Part shown: positions 53,988 through 63,780 of the stretch, one piece after another
How the letters are laid out: every line of letters begins with the position of its first letter
Position numbering within the stretch: position 1 is the stretch's first letter
NCBI GenBank assembly: GCA_903902915.1
Contig: CAIUWR010000053.1
Location: forward strand, 1-64,000
DNA: 64,000 nucleotides
Reading direction: 5' to 3'
Source of the DNA: an uncultured Hyphomicrobiales bacterium
GTDB taxonomy: Bacteria > Pseudomonadota > Alphaproteobacteria > Rhizobiales > Beijerinckiaceae
The notes under the pieces: model-generated
Database searches by the model: none
Told to the model about the DNA's origin: nothing
What the model saw: the letters and a program-made list of their open reading frames with translations, nothing else
Program-made: the position numbers and the translations under genes

Positions 53988-55151
53988 TCCGATCATTGGC
54001 TCGGCAGGCGCCGCCGCCTTCACCGCTTGCGGCTCGCTGAATTCCAATTGGTCGATGCGCTCGCCGCGTTTGGCGATCTTGTCGGCGGAGGTGGCGATCT
54101 GGCCCACATCGTCTTGCGCCTGCCGGAAATGGCCGTCGAGCTTGCCCACGCGCTCGCGCAGGCGCCCCACATCGGTCAGGAGATGGCGCACCTCGGTCTG
54201 GATCAGATGCGCCTGTTCGCGCATGCGCTGGTCGCGCACGATGGATTGCATGACCTGAATCGCCATCATCAAGAGGGAGGGCGAGACGACCATGACCCGC
54301 GCGCGATGGGCCTTTTGCACGAGATCGTCGAAATGTTCCTGCAAATCCGCGTAGATGGATTCGGCGGGCACGAAGAGCAAAGCCAGATCCTGCGTCTCGC
54401 CCGGCACGAAATAGCGCTCGGCGATGTCGCGGATATGTTTGCCCACATCACTGCGCAGGCGCGCGCCCGCCTCCTTGCGCGAAGCGTCTGAATCGGCGGC
54501 GCGGAAGGCGGTGAAGGCCTCCAGCGGGAATTTCGCGTCCACCACCATGAGCCGATCGTCGCCGGGCAGGCGGATGACGCAATCGGGCCGGTTGCGGTTG
54601 GAGAGCACATGCTGGAAGGCGAAGGCGTCGGCGGAGAGATTGTCGCGCACGATGGCCTCCATGCGGCCCTGACCGAAGGCGCCGCGCGACTGCTTGTTGG
54701 CGAGGATCTCCTTCAGGCCGAGCATCTCTTTCGTCAGCCCGGTCAGCCCCTCCTGCGCACGGTCGATCACCGCCAGCCGTTCGCCCAATTTGGCAAGATG
54801 GTCGGCGGTGGAGCGGGCGCCCTGTTCGAGCCCCTGTCCCACCCGCGCGCCCACGGCGTCGAGCCGGTCGGCCATGATGCGGGCGAGATCGGTCTGGCGG
54901 GAGGTCATCACTTCGGCCATGGAGCGCAGGCGCCCAGTCAGTTCGGCGTTGAGGCGGGTCAGCTCCGCCATCTTGTCGTCAGCCTCGTTCTGCCGCTCGG
55001 CGACCAGCGCCGCCTCCAGCGCGCGGGCGCTCCCCGCCCGCAGCACGGAAATGGCGATGACGATCAGCAGGGCCAGCGCGAGTCCGCAAGCCGCGAGCAG
55101 GAGCCCGAGGCCGGTGAACGGAACGCCGAAGGTGAAGAGGATCTTGTCCAT
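53961..55151 (-). CDS. rmuC: DNA recombination protein RmuC
   Basis: The 396-residue protein has an N-terminal membrane helix (about residues 9-35), a long coiled coil (about 40-160) and the RmuC nuclease-like core with ADAFAFQHVLSNRNRPDCVIRLPGD, VVDAKFPLEAF and LALLFVPAESIYADL. RmuC limits inversions between short inverted repeats. Full length; its C-terminus overlaps the glutathionyl-hydroquinone reductase gene end. Confidence 0.93.
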   Translation of the reverse strand: MDKILFTFGVPFTGLGLLLAACGLALALLIVIAISVLRAGSARALEAALVAERQNEADDKMAELTRLNAELTGRLRSMAEVMTSRQTDLARIMADRLDAVGARVGQGLEQGARSTADHLAKLGERLAVIDRAQEGLTGLTKEMLGLKEILANKQSRGAFGQGRMEAIVRDNLSADAFAFQHVLSNRNRPDCVIRLPGDDRLMVVDAKFPLEAFTAFRAADSDASRKEAGARLRSDVGKHIRDIAERYFVPGETQDLALLFVPAESIYADLQEHFDDLVQKAHRARVMVVSPSLLMMAIQVMQSIVRDQRMREQAHLIQTEVRHLLTDVGRLRERVGKLDGHFRQAQDDVGQIATSADKIAKRGERIDQLEFSEPQAVKAAAPAEPMIGSLFERAAG

Positions 55152-55211
55152 AGGCTGGACAATAGCGCAGGTCTGGCCGGATTGGAACAGAGGGAGAACG
55201 AAATTTTCGCC

Positions 55212-56135
55212 CTAGCCCAACCGCTCCGGCCGCGCCCGCACGCCGCGTAAAAATTCCTGCGGCTTCATGGGCGCCTTGCCTGCGCGCTGGATCTCTACCA
55301 GCCGCAGGGCGCCCGCGCCGCAAGCCACCGTCAGCTCATCGCCCAGCAGGGCGCCGGGGGCGCCTTCGCCCTCGCAAACCTGCGCGCGCAAAACCTTGAT
55401 GCGCTCCGGCCCCCGGCCAAAATCGCCCTCGAAGAAGGCGCCGGGGAAGGGCGAGAGGCCGCGAATATGGTCGTGCACGGCCTTGGCGGGGAGCGTCCAA
55501 TCAATGCGCGCTTCCGCCTTCTCGATCTTGTGGGCATAGGTGACGCCCGCCTCCGCCTGCGGCTGAAACGTCAGGCCGCCGCGCGAAAGAGCCGCCAGCG
55601 CGCGGCCCATGAGGTCCGCGCCCAGCGGGGAGAGCTTGTCGTGCAATTCGCCGGCGGTCATGTCGGGGCTGATGGAAACGCGCTCGGCCATGGCCACGGG
55701 GCCGGTGTCGAGGCCGATGTCCATCTTCATCACCATGACGCCGGTTGCGGCGTCGCCCGCCATGATGGCGCGCTGGATCGGCGCCGCGCCGCGCCAGCGG
55801 GGCAGCAGCGAGGCGTGCAGATTGAGGCAGCATTCGCGTGGCGCCTCCAGAATCGCTTCGGGCAGAATCAGCCCATAGGCGACCACCACAGCCACATCCG
55901 CGTCATGGGAGGCGAACAGGTCGGCGGCTTCCGGCGTGCGCAGGCTTTTGGGCGTGTGGACCGGAATGCCGAAGCGCTGCGCCATCGCATGGACTGGCGA
56001 GAGCTTCAGCTCCATGCCGCGCCCGGCGGGCTTGGGCGCGCGGGTATAAGCCGCGACGACCTCATGGCCCTGACCGATGATCTCGGCGAGCACGGGGACC
56101 GAAAAATCGGGCGTGCCCATGAAGACGATGCGCAT
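55212..56135 (-). CDS. fmt: Methionyl-tRNA formyltransferase
   Basis: The 307-residue enzyme formylates initiator Met-tRNA using 10-formyl-THF. It has [36 protein letters not shown] (catalytic Asn/His), DIGLDTGPV and a C-terminal tRNA-binding domain (about 207-307). It follows def by 3 bases; def-fmt is a classic pair because Def later removes the formyl group. Confidence 0.97.
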   Translation of the reverse strand: MRIVFMGTPDFSVPVLAEIIGQGHEVVAAYTRAPKPAGRGMELKLSPVHAMAQRFGIPVHTPKSLRTPEAADLFASHDADVAVVVAYGLILPEAILEAPRECCLNLHASLLPRWRGAAPIQRAIMAGDAATGVMVMKMDIGLDTGPVAMAERVSISPDMTAGELHDKLSPLGADLMGRALAALSRGGLTFQPQAEAGVTYAHKIEKAEARIDWTLPAKAVHDHIRGLSPFPGAFFEGDFGRGPERIKVLRAQVCEGEGAPGALLGDELTVACGAGALRLVEIQRAGKAPMKPQEFLRGVRARPERLG

Positions 56136-56138
56136 GGG

Positions 56139-56663
56139 TCAGGCCTGTTCGGACTCGCGCAGACGCGCCGCCTTCTGGAATTTCTTCATCACCCGTTCCC
56201 GCTTGAGGCGCGACAGGTAATCGACGAAAAGCACGCCGTTGGTATGGTCGATTTCGTGTTGCAGGCAGGTGGCGAGCAGGCCGTCCGCCTCAATTTCCTG
56301 CGGCGCGCCCATACGGTCGAGATAGCGCACCTTGACGCGGGTCGGCCGCTCCACGAGTTCGTAATATTCGGGGATCGAGAGGCAACCTTCCTCATAATCG
56401 GCCTTGTCGTCCGACGCCCAGATCAGTTCGGGATTGACGAAGCACATGGGCGCTGGCGGATCGTCCTTCTTCGCCACGTCGATCACCACGACCCGCACGG
56501 GCTCGGCGATCTGGATGGCGGCGAGGCCAATGCCGGGCGCCGCATACATGGTCTCCAGCATGTCGTCCATGAGGGCGCGGATGGAATCGTCCACCACATC
56601 CACCCGTTTTGAAACGAGGCGCAGGCGCGGATCGGGAAGGCAGATGATGGATCGCAGGGCCAT
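56139..56663 (-). CDS. def: Peptide deformylase
   Basis: The 174-residue metalloenzyme has all three motifs: GIGLAAIQI (motif 1), EGCLSIPE (motif 2, metal-binding Cys) and QHEIDHTNG (motif 3, HExxH type). It removes N-formyl groups from new proteins. The start at 56663 ([14 protein letters not shown]) matches the family; the 22-codon upstream extension is not needed. It is divergent from truA and coupled to fmt. Confidence 0.96.
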   Translation of the reverse strand: MALRSIICLPDPRLRLVSKRVDVVDDSIRALMDDMLETMYAAPGIGLAAIQIAEPVRVVVIDVAKKDDPPAPMCFVNPELIWASDDKADYEEGCLSIPEYYELVERPTRVKVRYLDRMGAPQEIEADGLLATCLQHEIDHTNGVLFVDYLSRLKRERVMKKFQKAARLRESEQA

Positions 56664-56802
56664 GGGTCGCTCGGGGTCGCAGCTTGTTTCGGTTGCCCCT
56701 GAGATAAGCATGCGCGGGGCGCGGGTCAATTTCCATGACGTCGCGCGGTTGGCGGCGCCGCTTCGTCAGTGTAGGACGCAGTCGCGCGAGAACCGGATCC
56801 CC

Positions 56803-57567
56803 ATGCCCCGCTACAAGCTCACAATCGAATATGACGGCCGCCCCTTCTCAGGCTGGCAGCGTCAGGCCAACGCCCCCTCGGTCCAGCAGTCGCTGGAGGA
56901 CGCATTCCTGCGCTTTTGCGGCGAGGCTGTGGTGGTGAACGGCGCCGGGCGCACGGATTCCGGGGTCCACGCCAGAGGGCAGGTCGCCCATGTGACCTTG
57001 TCGAAATGGCGCCGCCCCTTTCAGATCAGCGAGGCGATGAACGCCCATTTGCGGCCACACCCGATCGCGGTGTTGCAGGCGGAGGAAGCGCCGGATGATT
57101 TCGAGGCGCGGTTCGACGCCATCAAACGTCATTACGTCTATCGGATCATCAACCGGCGCGCGTCCCTGACGTTGGAGCATGGGCAGGCGTGGCTGGTGAA
57201 GAAGCGGCTTGATGCGGAGGCCATGCACGAGGCCGCCCAGCGGCTGGTGGGCAAGCATGATTTCTCCACCTTCCGCGATTCCCAGTGCCAGGCCAATTCG
57301 CCCCTGCGCACCCTCGATCACATCACGGTGCTGCGGGTGGGCGATGAAATTCACGTCAATGTCGCGGCCCTGTCGTTTTTGCACCGGCAGGTGCGCTCCA
57401 TGGTGGGCTCGCTGGAACATGTGGGCTCCGGCAAATGGAGCGCGCAGGATCTCAGCGACGCGCTCGCCGCAAAGGACCGCGCGCGCTGCGGCGTGGTGGC
57501 GCCGCCGGACGGACTCTACCTCACGCAGGTCGATTATCCACAGTATGGCGAGAGCGAAGCAGTATAA
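56803..57567 (+). CDS. truA: tRNA pseudouridine(38-40) synthase
   Basis: The 254-residue enzyme has [21 protein letters not shown] at the N-terminus, catalytic Asp in [18 protein letters not shown] and the conserved [13 protein letters not shown] segment. It modifies U38-U40 in the tRNA anticodon arm. The start at 56803 matches the family start; the frame upstream is antisense to def. It lies next to def-fmt as in many alphaproteobacteria. Confidence 0.96.
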   Translation: MPRYKLTIEYDGRPFSGWQRQANAPSVQQSLEDAFLRFCGEAVVVNGAGRTDSGVHARGQVAHVTLSKWRRPFQISEAMNAHLRPHPIAVLQAEEAPDDFEARFDAIKRHYVYRIINRRASLTLEHGQAWLVKKRLDAEAMHEAAQRLVGKHDFSTFRDSQCQANSPLRTLDHITVLRVGDEIHVNVAALSFLHRQVRSMVGSLEHVGSGKWSAQDLSDALAAKDRARCGVVAPPDGLYLTQVDYPQYGESEAV

Positions 57568-57646
57568 TAATAGTACAGTTAAAGGTAATTGTACCAAAAA
57601 AGTGCCAATTAAATAAATGAGTAACCCATTAGATATATTTTAAGCT

Positions 57647-57675
57647 TTGACTTGAGCGTATAAATGTCTTCTATT
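57647..57675 (+). promoter_or_regulatory. Candidate promoter of the outer-membrane barrel gene
   Basis: TTGACT (57647-57652), a 17-base spacer and TCTATT (57670-57675) within an A+T-rich 210-base gap (57568-57777). The -35 is good and the -10 poor. About 100 bases of leader would precede the ATG, which has GGAGG at 57764-57768. Confidence 0.45.
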
Positions 57676-57777
57676 TGCAACACTGGATTTCAAACTGATT
57701 TACACTACTTGCCCATTTTGGGTTCTGGTGAGACTTCTACTGAGCGTCTTGTTGACGATTCCTGGAGGTTTTAAACC

Positions 57778-58731
57778 ATGAAAAGAACCCTGCTCTGCGC
57801 AGCCGCCTTGCTCTCAATGTCCTCATTGAGCTTCGCGGCTGACCTTCCCAGCCGCGCCCTGGCTCCGGCTCCGGTCTATCTGGCCCCGGCCTTCACCTGG
57901 ACTGGCTTCTATATCGGCGGCAACATCGGCGCCGCCTGGACCGGCCACAACGATTGCCCGGTTCGGGACACCCTGATCAGCGGCGTCTATACGCCCGACA
58001 CCTCTTACCTGCCCAATTGCAACGGCGACCGCAATGTCGGGTTCATCGGTGGTGGTCAGGCCGGCTTCAATTGGCAGTTTGGCACGTGGGTGTTCGGTCT
58101 TGAAGGCGACATCGACTGGATCGCCCGCAACAATGCGCATGGCTATGATTACGCCACGTTCGGCGACCCCACCATGAGCTATTTCGACGGCAGTCAAAAC
58201 TATGGTTACAGCAACAGCGGCAATCACGGTCCCAACTCGATCAGCGTGACGAACCATGTTTACAGCTGGTCGGGCAATGGCGCGAGCAATGCGCTCGGCA
58301 CCATTCGCGCCCGCTTCGGCTTCGCCATGGACCGCACCCTGTTCTTCGTGACGGGCGGCGCCGCTTTCCGCAACGGCGACAACAACGCCACGATCACCGA
58401 TACGGCTACGACGATCACCACCTCGAATGGCTGGAATCCCACGTCGAGCCACTCGGTCACCACCACAAGCTATAGCCCTGGCGGAAATGGCAACAAGGTG
58501 GGCTGGGCGCTGGGTGGCGGCCTCGAATATGCCTTGACGGAGAATCTCTCCACCAAGATTGAATATCTGCACGCCCAGTTCAGCAATGGCGACAATGCCT
58601 ACAACTCCAACATCGCCAATGACTGCCAGTCCTTCTTTGGCAATCAGCATAATTCCATCGACATGGTCCGTGTCGGCCTGAACTATCACTTCGTCTCCGC
58701 CGCGCCCGCGCCGGTGCTCGCCCGCTACTGA
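57778..58731 (+). CDS. Outer-membrane beta-barrel protein, Omp25/31-like
   Basis: The 317-residue protein has a signal peptide (about residues 1-21, ending LSFAAD). The mature part starts with a Pro/Ala segment and then FTWTGFYIGGNIGAAW, the opening strand of the Rhizobiales Omp25/31 family. VGFIGGGQAGFNWQ, WVFGLEGDIDW and the C-terminal DMVRVGLNYHF strand follow, and the protein ends ARY rather than in Phe because of a short tail. It is likely a small-solute porin or structural barrel. Asn/Thr/Ser-rich loops (about 120-240) are exposed. A strong promoter-like gap and terminator suggest high single-gene expression. Confidence 0.87.
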   Translation: MKRTLLCAAALLSMSSLSFAADLPSRALAPAPVYLAPAFTWTGFYIGGNIGAAWTGHNDCPVRDTLISGVYTPDTSYLPNCNGDRNVGFIGGGQAGFNWQFGTWVFGLEGDIDWIARNNAHGYDYATFGDPTMSYFDGSQNYGYSNSGNHGPNSISVTNHVYSWSGNGASNALGTIRARFGFAMDRTLFFVTGGAAFRNGDNNATITDTATTITTSNGWNPTSSHSVTTTSYSPGGNGNKVGWALGGGLEYALTENLSTKIEYLHAQFSNGDNAYNSNIANDCQSFFGNQHNSIDMVRVGLNYHFVSAAPAPVLARY

Positions 58732-58752
58732 GAACAAGTCCAACCCAAACTT

Positions 58753-58783
58753 GCCGCCGGGGATCGCTTCCCGGCGGCTTTTC
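58753..58783 (+). terminator. Intrinsic terminator of the outer-membrane barrel gene
   Basis: 9-bp GC stem (58753-58761 with 58770-58778), 8-base loop and TTTTC, 22 bases after the stop codon. Confidence 0.88.
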
Positions 58784-58852
58784 GATTGTGAAAAGCGATT
58801 GCGCGGCATGGCTCTTGCGTGTCAGATTTCGACTTTTATGCGGGAATTTCTG

Positions 58853-60442
58853 ATGCTCAACACACCTCGCGCCCGTCGCGGCATGGTCACCTCGCCCCAT
58901 CATCTGGCCAGCGAAGCGGGTCTGCGTGTGTTGCGGGAGGGCGGCAACGCCATCGAGGCGACCGTGGCGATGGCCGCGACCCTCGCCGTCGTCTATCCGC
59001 ATATGACCTCCATTGGCGGCGATGGCTTCTGGCTTGTCTCCAGGAATGGCGCGCAGCCCATCGCCATCGACGCTTGCGGAGGCGCAGCGGCGGCGGCGAC
59101 ACCCGAATTTTACGCCGCTCATGGCCATGCGGCTGTGCCCACGCGCGGCCCGCTCGCCGCCAATACGGTGGCGGGAACTGTTTCGGGCTGGGGCGAGGCA
59201 ATGGCGCTCAGCGCGGAATACGGCGGGAAATTGCCCCTGTCGCGGCTGCTGGAGGATGCGGTCTGGTCGGCGGAGCATGGCTTTCCCGTGACCGCGAGCC
59301 AGCATGAACTGACCGTAGGGAAGCTGCCCGAACTGTTCGACGCGCCGGGCTTCGCGCCCGCATTTCTTGTGGCCGGAGCCGCCCCCGCAGAGGGCGCATT
59401 GATGACATTGCCCGCACTGGGCGCAACCCTGCGCCGCATTGGCGAGGCGGGAACGGATGATTTTTATCGCGGCGCGCTCGCCCGCGACCTCGCCGTCGAT
59501 CTTGCGGCTTGCGGCTCGCCCGTAGCGGCGCAGGATCTGGCGAAGCATCAGGTCCAGCGGCGCGCCGCGCTCTCCACGCGCATTCGCGGCGCGCGCATTT
59601 TCAACTTCCCGCCGCCGACTCAGGGCCTCGCGTCCCTGATGATTCTCGCGCTCTTCGACCGGCTGGGGGTGGCTGAGGCCGAAGGTTTCGCTCATGTGCA
59701 TGGGCTTGTCGAATCCACCAAGCAGGCCTTTCTCGTGCGGGACCGCATCGTCGGCGATCCGGGCTCCATGCGCGAGGATCCGCACACCTATCTTGATCCG
59801 CGCAAGCTGGACGAACTGGCCGCGCGAATCGATACGCGACAGGCCATGCCCTGGCCGCAGCCAGCCAGCGCTGGCGACACGGTCTGGCTGGGCGCCATCG
59901 ACGGCGACGGGCTCGCGGTGAGCTTCATCCAGAGCATCTATTTCGAATTCGGCTCGGGCTGCGTGTTGCCACAAACGGGCGTCGTCTGGCAAAATCGCGG
60001 CGCGAGTTTCCAGCTCTCGGGCGATGGTCCGCGCCGCATCGGCGCCGGACGCAAGCCATTCCACACGCTCAATCCCGCCATGGCGCATTTCGACGATGGC
60101 CGCGCCATGGTTTACGGGACCATGGGCGGCGAGGGCCAGCCGCAGACGCAGGCGGCCGTCTTTTCCCGCTACGCCATGTTCGGTCAAGGCTTGCAAGCCG
60201 CCGTCACCGCGCCGCGCTGGCTGCTGGGAAAGACCTGGGGCGAAGACAGCGTGACGCTGAAACTGGAGAACCGGTTCGCGCCCGCGCTGCTGGATGCCCT
60301 GCGCGAGGCTGGCCACAACGTTGAGACGCTTGGCGATTTCACCAGCACCATGGGTCATGCGGGCGCCATTGTGCGGCACGCTTCGGGTATGTTCGAAGGC
60401 GCGACCGATCCGCGCAGCGATGGCGCAGCCATGGGGTTTTGA
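58853..60442 (+). CDS. Gamma-glutamyltransferase-family protein
   Basis: The ~529-residue Ntn-hydrolase has ATSHPLAS-like VTSPHHLASEAGLRVLREGGNAIEA, GGDGFWLV, and the autocleavage region GDTVWLGAIDGDGLAVSFIQSI, where the Thr of DTVW would become the nucleophile. The small-subunit motifs FGSGCVLPQTGVVWQNRG and TMGGEGQPQTQ follow. It lacks an obvious signal peptide, unlike periplasmic glutathione-degrading GGTs, so a cytoplasmic acylase or GGT-like role is possible. Starts at 58808 or 58838 are alternatives; 58853 has GGGAA six bases upstream and lies past the terminator. Confidence 0.85.
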   Translation: MLNTPRARRGMVTSPHHLASEAGLRVLREGGNAIEATVAMAATLAVVYPHMTSIGGDGFWLVSRNGAQPIAIDACGGAAAAATPEFYAAHGHAAVPTRGPLAANTVAGTVSGWGEAMALSAEYGGKLPLSRLLEDAVWSAEHGFPVTASQHELTVGKLPELFDAPGFAPAFLVAGAAPAEGALMTLPALGATLRRIGEAGTDDFYRGALARDLAVDLAACGSPVAAQDLAKHQVQRRAALSTRIRGARIFNFPPPTQGLASLMILALFDRLGVAEAEGFAHVHGLVESTKQAFLVRDRIVGDPGSMREDPHTYLDPRKLDELAARIDTRQAMPWPQPASAGDTVWLGAIDGDGLAVSFIQSIYFEFGSGCVLPQTGVVWQNRGASFQLSGDGPRRIGAGRKPFHTLNPAMAHFDDGRAMVYGTMGGEGQPQTQAAVFSRYAMFGQGLQAAVTAPRWLLGKTWGEDSVTLKLENRFAPALLDALREAGHNVETLGDFTSTMGHAGAIVRHASGMFEGATDPRSDGAAMGF

Positions 60443-60487
60443 TCTGACCGCGCAATAGGCGCCCAGCGTCAAACATGCGGCGCCGCG

Positions 60488-60505
60488 CATAAGCAAAAAC
60501 TTATG
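60488..60505. promoter_or_regulatory. Perfect palindrome upstream of the OFA-family transporter
   Basis: CATAAG-N6-CTTATG (60488-60505) lies in the 206-base gap between the gamma-glutamyltransferase-like gene and the MFS gene. A palindrome of this size suits a dimeric regulator such as a LysR- or GntR-type protein. No regulator gene adjoins it. Confidence 0.45.
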
Positions 60506-60648
60506 TTCTTGCGGTGAAACAGGACCAGCGCCGGGTTTGAGCGCGCTCATCCTGCGCATTCGCGCCCGCGCAGGCGCGCGAAGGGCTTATAGGCGCGCAT
60601 GGCACGTCGCTTGCGTTTCTCCATGCGGAGTTAGCCATGGAGTGAGCG

Positions 60649-61938
60649 ATGACCACCGAGACAATGGATGCGACGCCATCGAAAATGCGCTGGTTGCAAT
60701 TGGCCCTTGGCCTGATCGTGATGATGGCGATCTCCAGCCCGCAATATGTGTGGACGCTATTTGTAAAGCCCTTCCAGGGCGCGACGGGCGCCTCCTTGCC
60801 CGCCCTGCAACTCACTTTTTCCGTGCTGGTCGTTTTGCAAACATGGCTGTCGCCCGCGCAAGGTTGGCTGGTGGAAAAATTCGGTCCGAAACTGCTCGTG
60901 GCGGCTGGCGCCGCGCTGACGGGCCTCGGGTGGGTTCTTTCGGCGCAGGCGACGAGCCTGACCATGCTTTATGTCACCTATGGCGGCCTGTGCGGGATTG
61001 GCACCGGCATCGTCTATATCGGCGTCGTCGGACTGATGGCGCGCTGGTTTCCTGATCGGCGCGGTTTCGCCATCGGCATGGTGGCGTCCGGCTATGGCAT
61101 GGGCGCCATGCTCACCACATTCCCCATAGATGCAATGATGAAGGCCTCGGGCCATGCCTCGACGCTGGTCTTCTTCGGCGTGCTGCTTGGCGCCATCGGC
61201 GTCGCCGCCGCACTTGGCCTGCGCACGCCCACAAGCGCCGATGTTCTGCCCCCGCCCGCCGTGCTTGTGTCGCAGGGCAAGGACGCAGGCCCAATGGAAA
61301 TGCTGAAGACGCCGGTCTTCTGGCTCATGTTCGCCATGATGACCATGATGTCCACCGGCGGCCTGATGGTGACATCCAACTTCGCCAATTTCGCGCGTGA
61401 ATTCGGCGTGGCGGAGATCATGCTCTTCGGCGTGGCGGCGCTGCCTCTGGCGCTCACCGTGGATCGCTTGCTCAACGGCTTCACGCGGCCCTTCTTCGGC
61501 TGGGTGTCCGACCGCATCGGCCGCGAGAACACAATGGGCGTCGCGTTCCTGCTGGAAGCTCTGGCTATTCTTCTGCTGCTTTTGTTTCGCGACAATGCGC
61601 TGGCCTTCGTGGCGCTCTCCGGCCTCGTGTTCTTCGGTTGGGGCGAAATCTTCTCGCTCTTCCCCTCGACGCTGACTGACACATTCGGCACGAAACAGGC
61701 GACCACCAACTATGGCTTCCTTTACATGTCGCAAGGCGTCGGCTCCGTGCTTGGCGGGCCGGTGGCCGCCGCCGTTCACGATTCCGCCGGCAGCTGGGTT
61801 CCAGTCTTTGGACTGGCGGTCGGCATGGATGTGCTGACCGGACTGCTGGCGCTCTTTGTGTTGAAGCAGATGCGTGCGGGCTTTCTGGGCGCGCAAGGCG
61901 CCGCGCCGCTTGTCGCGGTGGCCGCCCCTGCCGAGTGA
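60649..61938 (+). CDS. OFA-family (oxalate/formate antiporter-like) MFS transporter
   Basis: The 429-residue protein has 12 helices and OFA features: SPQYVWTLFVKPFQGATGAS after TM1, LSPAQGWLVEKFGPKLLV around motif A, GLCGIGTGIVYIG in TM4, FGWVSDRIGRENTM in the central loop. It likely moves an organic anion. It is followed by an intrinsic terminator, which separates it from the monooxygenase gene, though the two may still act on the same compound. Confidence 0.88.
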   Translation: MTTETMDATPSKMRWLQLALGLIVMMAISSPQYVWTLFVKPFQGATGASLPALQLTFSVLVVLQTWLSPAQGWLVEKFGPKLLVAAGAALTGLGWVLSAQATSLTMLYVTYGGLCGIGTGIVYIGVVGLMARWFPDRRGFAIGMVASGYGMGAMLTTFPIDAMMKASGHASTLVFFGVLLGAIGVAAALGLRTPTSADVLPPPAVLVSQGKDAGPMEMLKTPVFWLMFAMMTMMSTGGLMVTSNFANFAREFGVAEIMLFGVAALPLALTVDRLLNGFTRPFFGWVSDRIGRENTMGVAFLLEALAILLLLLFRDNALAFVALSGLVFFGWGEIFSLFPSTLTDTFGTKQATTNYGFLYMSQGVGSVLGGPVAAAVHDSAGSWVPVFGLAVGMDVLTGLLALFVLKQMRAGFLGAQGAAPLVAVAAPAE

Positions 61939-61960
61939 CTTCAAACCGTTCATGACCATG

Positions 61961-61993
61961 GGCCCGCGGCGCTTTGCTCCGTGGGCCTTTTTT
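61961..61993 (+). terminator. Intrinsic terminator after the OFA-family transporter
   Basis: 9-bp stem (61961-61969 with 61979-61987, one G-U pair) followed by six T (61988-61993), 22 bases after the stop codon. Confidence 0.88.
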
Positions 61994-62080
61994 GTCCGAC
62001 CGCCTGCGCCGCCCATTTTGCTTCCCTCGCCTTTTGTAGTATTTGCTGCGGCCATAGACACAAAAGATGGGATCGGAATC

Positions 62081-63670
62081 TTGAACCAGCGCAGTCATGT
62101 CCTCATCGTCGGCGGCGGCCCTGTGGGCGTTGGTCTGGCCATTGATCTTGCCCAACGCGGCGTCAGCAGCACGCTCATCGAGCGCCGCCCCGGCATGCAC
62201 AACATTCCGCGCGGACAAAATCTGACCCAGCGCACGCTCGAACATTTCCACTTCTGGGGCTGCGTGGACGAGGTGCGCGCCACCCGTCTGATGCCCAACA
62301 CAGTGGCCTCCAACGGAATCATCGCCTATCGCTCGCTCATGAACGACCATTGGTTCTGCACCAAGGGCCGCGAGATCGTCGGCGATTACTACTTCCAGAA
62401 AAACGATCGCATGCCGCAATATTGCTTCGAGACGGTGATGCGCGAGCGCCTCGCGAAATTGCCGCTGGCGCAGACTCGTTTCGGCTGGACCCTGCGCTCG
62501 CTGGAGCAGGACGCCAATGGCGTGCGCGTGAGCGTGCAGCATGAGGCGGGCGACGGCGCCATCAAGGTGCTCGAGGCCGATTACATCGTGGGCTGCGACG
62601 GCGGCCATTCCATGGTGCGCGAATCTGCGGGCATCAAACGCGACGGCACCGACTTCGATCAGGTGATGATGCTCTCGGTGTTCCGTTCGCCGGAGTTGAG
62701 CAAGATCTTCGAGCGCTTTCCCATGTGCTCGACCTATCGCGCTGTCGATCCGGCGCTGAACGGCTATTGGCAGTTCTTTGGCCGCGTCGACATGAACGAC
62801 ACCTTCTTCTTCCATGCGCCCGTGCCTGCCGACACGACCCGCGACAATTTCGATTTCGCGGGGCTGCTGCACAAGGTGGTGGGAGCGCAATTCGCCTGCG
62901 ATTTCTCCTATGTCGGTTTCTGGGATCTGAAGATCGCGGTGGCGGAGGAATATCGCAAGGGCCGCGTCTTCATCGCGGGCGACGCCGCCCATTCGCATCC
63001 GCCTTATGGCGGCTTTGGCGTCAACAATGGGCTGGAGGACGCCGCCAATCTCGCCTGGAAACTGGCTGCGCGCATCCATGGCTGGGCGGGGGAGGCCCTG
63101 CTCGACAGTTATGATCTGGAGCGGCGGCCCGTGTTCAAGGACGTGGGCGAGAACTTCATCGCCGCGCGCATCAAGTGGGAAGGCGAACTCAGCAACCGCC
63201 ACGATCCCGCTGTGGACCCCGAGGGATTCGCGGCGGACTGGAATGAATTGCAGACCGGCAATGGTCCCTTCGTATCCAATTTCGAGCCGAACTACGAAGG
63301 CTCGCCCATCGTGTATGGACCGCAAGGCGGCGTCAGCAGCGCGCGCGGCGACTATATGTTCAAAGCCCGCGCGGGCCATCATCTTGCGCCGCGCAGCCTT
63401 TCGAGCGGCCGCAATGTGTTCGAAGAGCTGGGCGGCGGCTTCGTGCTCTTCGCCTTCGGCGCGCCGCTTGAAGCGGCCGCCGCCTTCGAAAGCGCCGCCC
63501 GCGAATTGAAGATCCCGTTCAAGGTCGTCGCCGACACTTGCGCGCAGGGTCGCGAAGATTACGAGGCGCGGCTGATTCTGATCCGCCCCGATCAATATGT
63601 CGCTTGGGCCAGCGATTCGGCCGCGTCCGATGCAGGAGAGATTCTTTGCAAGGCGGCCGGACTAGTTTGA
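62081..63670 (+). CDS. FAD-dependent aromatic monooxygenase (MhpA/PheA-like)
   Basis: The ~529-residue flavoprotein has VLIVGGGPVGVGLAIDLAQRG (FAD Rossmann GxGxxG), the DG fingerprint YIVGCDGGHSMVRESAG and the GD motif GRVFIAGDAAHSHPPYGGFGVNNG, the class A hydroxylase set. A C-terminal thioredoxin-like domain (about 430-529) follows, as in phenol and 3-(3-hydroxyphenyl)propionate hydroxylases. It would hydroxylate a phenolic substrate. The start is taken as TTG 62081 just before the Rossmann strand; no ATG is nearby, and the frame upstream crosses a terminator. Confidence 0.85.
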   Translation: MNQRSHVLIVGGGPVGVGLAIDLAQRGVSSTLIERRPGMHNIPRGQNLTQRTLEHFHFWGCVDEVRATRLMPNTVASNGIIAYRSLMNDHWFCTKGREIVGDYYFQKNDRMPQYCFETVMRERLAKLPLAQTRFGWTLRSLEQDANGVRVSVQHEAGDGAIKVLEADYIVGCDGGHSMVRESAGIKRDGTDFDQVMMLSVFRSPELSKIFERFPMCSTYRAVDPALNGYWQFFGRVDMNDTFFFHAPVPADTTRDNFDFAGLLHKVVGAQFACDFSYVGFWDLKIAVAEEYRKGRVFIAGDAAHSHPPYGGFGVNNGLEDAANLAWKLAARIHGWAGEALLDSYDLERRPVFKDVGENFIAARIKWEGELSNRHDPAVDPEGFAADWNELQTGNGPFVSNFEPNYEGSPIVYGPQGGVSSARGDYMFKARAGHHLAPRSLSSGRNVFEELGGGFVLFAFGAPLEAAAAFESAARELKIPFKVVADTCAQGREDYEARLILIRPDQYVAWASDSAASDAGEILCKAAGLV

Positions 63671-63712
63671 GGCCAGCGGCGCCTTTGTTTCGATATGGAT
63701 CGCTTTTATTTC

Positions 63713-63741
63713 GCAGCCGCCCTGCATTCCGGGGCGGCTGC
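63713..63741 (+). terminator. Hairpin after the monooxygenase gene
   Basis: A perfect 10-bp stem (63713-63722 with 63732-63741) and 9-base loop lie 43 bases after the stop codon. Only a short T stretch follows, so it is a weak terminator or a leader element of the next gene. Confidence 0.5.
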
Positions 63742-63780
63742 CGCCGTTTCTAAAGGAACGATTATCCGGAGGGCTTCAAG

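Noticed and set aside
58580-60559. 659-codon minus-strand frame opposite the gamma-glutamyltransferase-like gene
   Set aside because: Low-complexity His/Arg/Ala translation antisense to a gene with conserved motifs.
61565-63595. 676-codon minus-strand frame opposite the OFA transporter and monooxygenase
   Set aside because: It is an antisense shadow with no recognisable motif; the plus-strand genes carry MFS and FAD-binding signatures.
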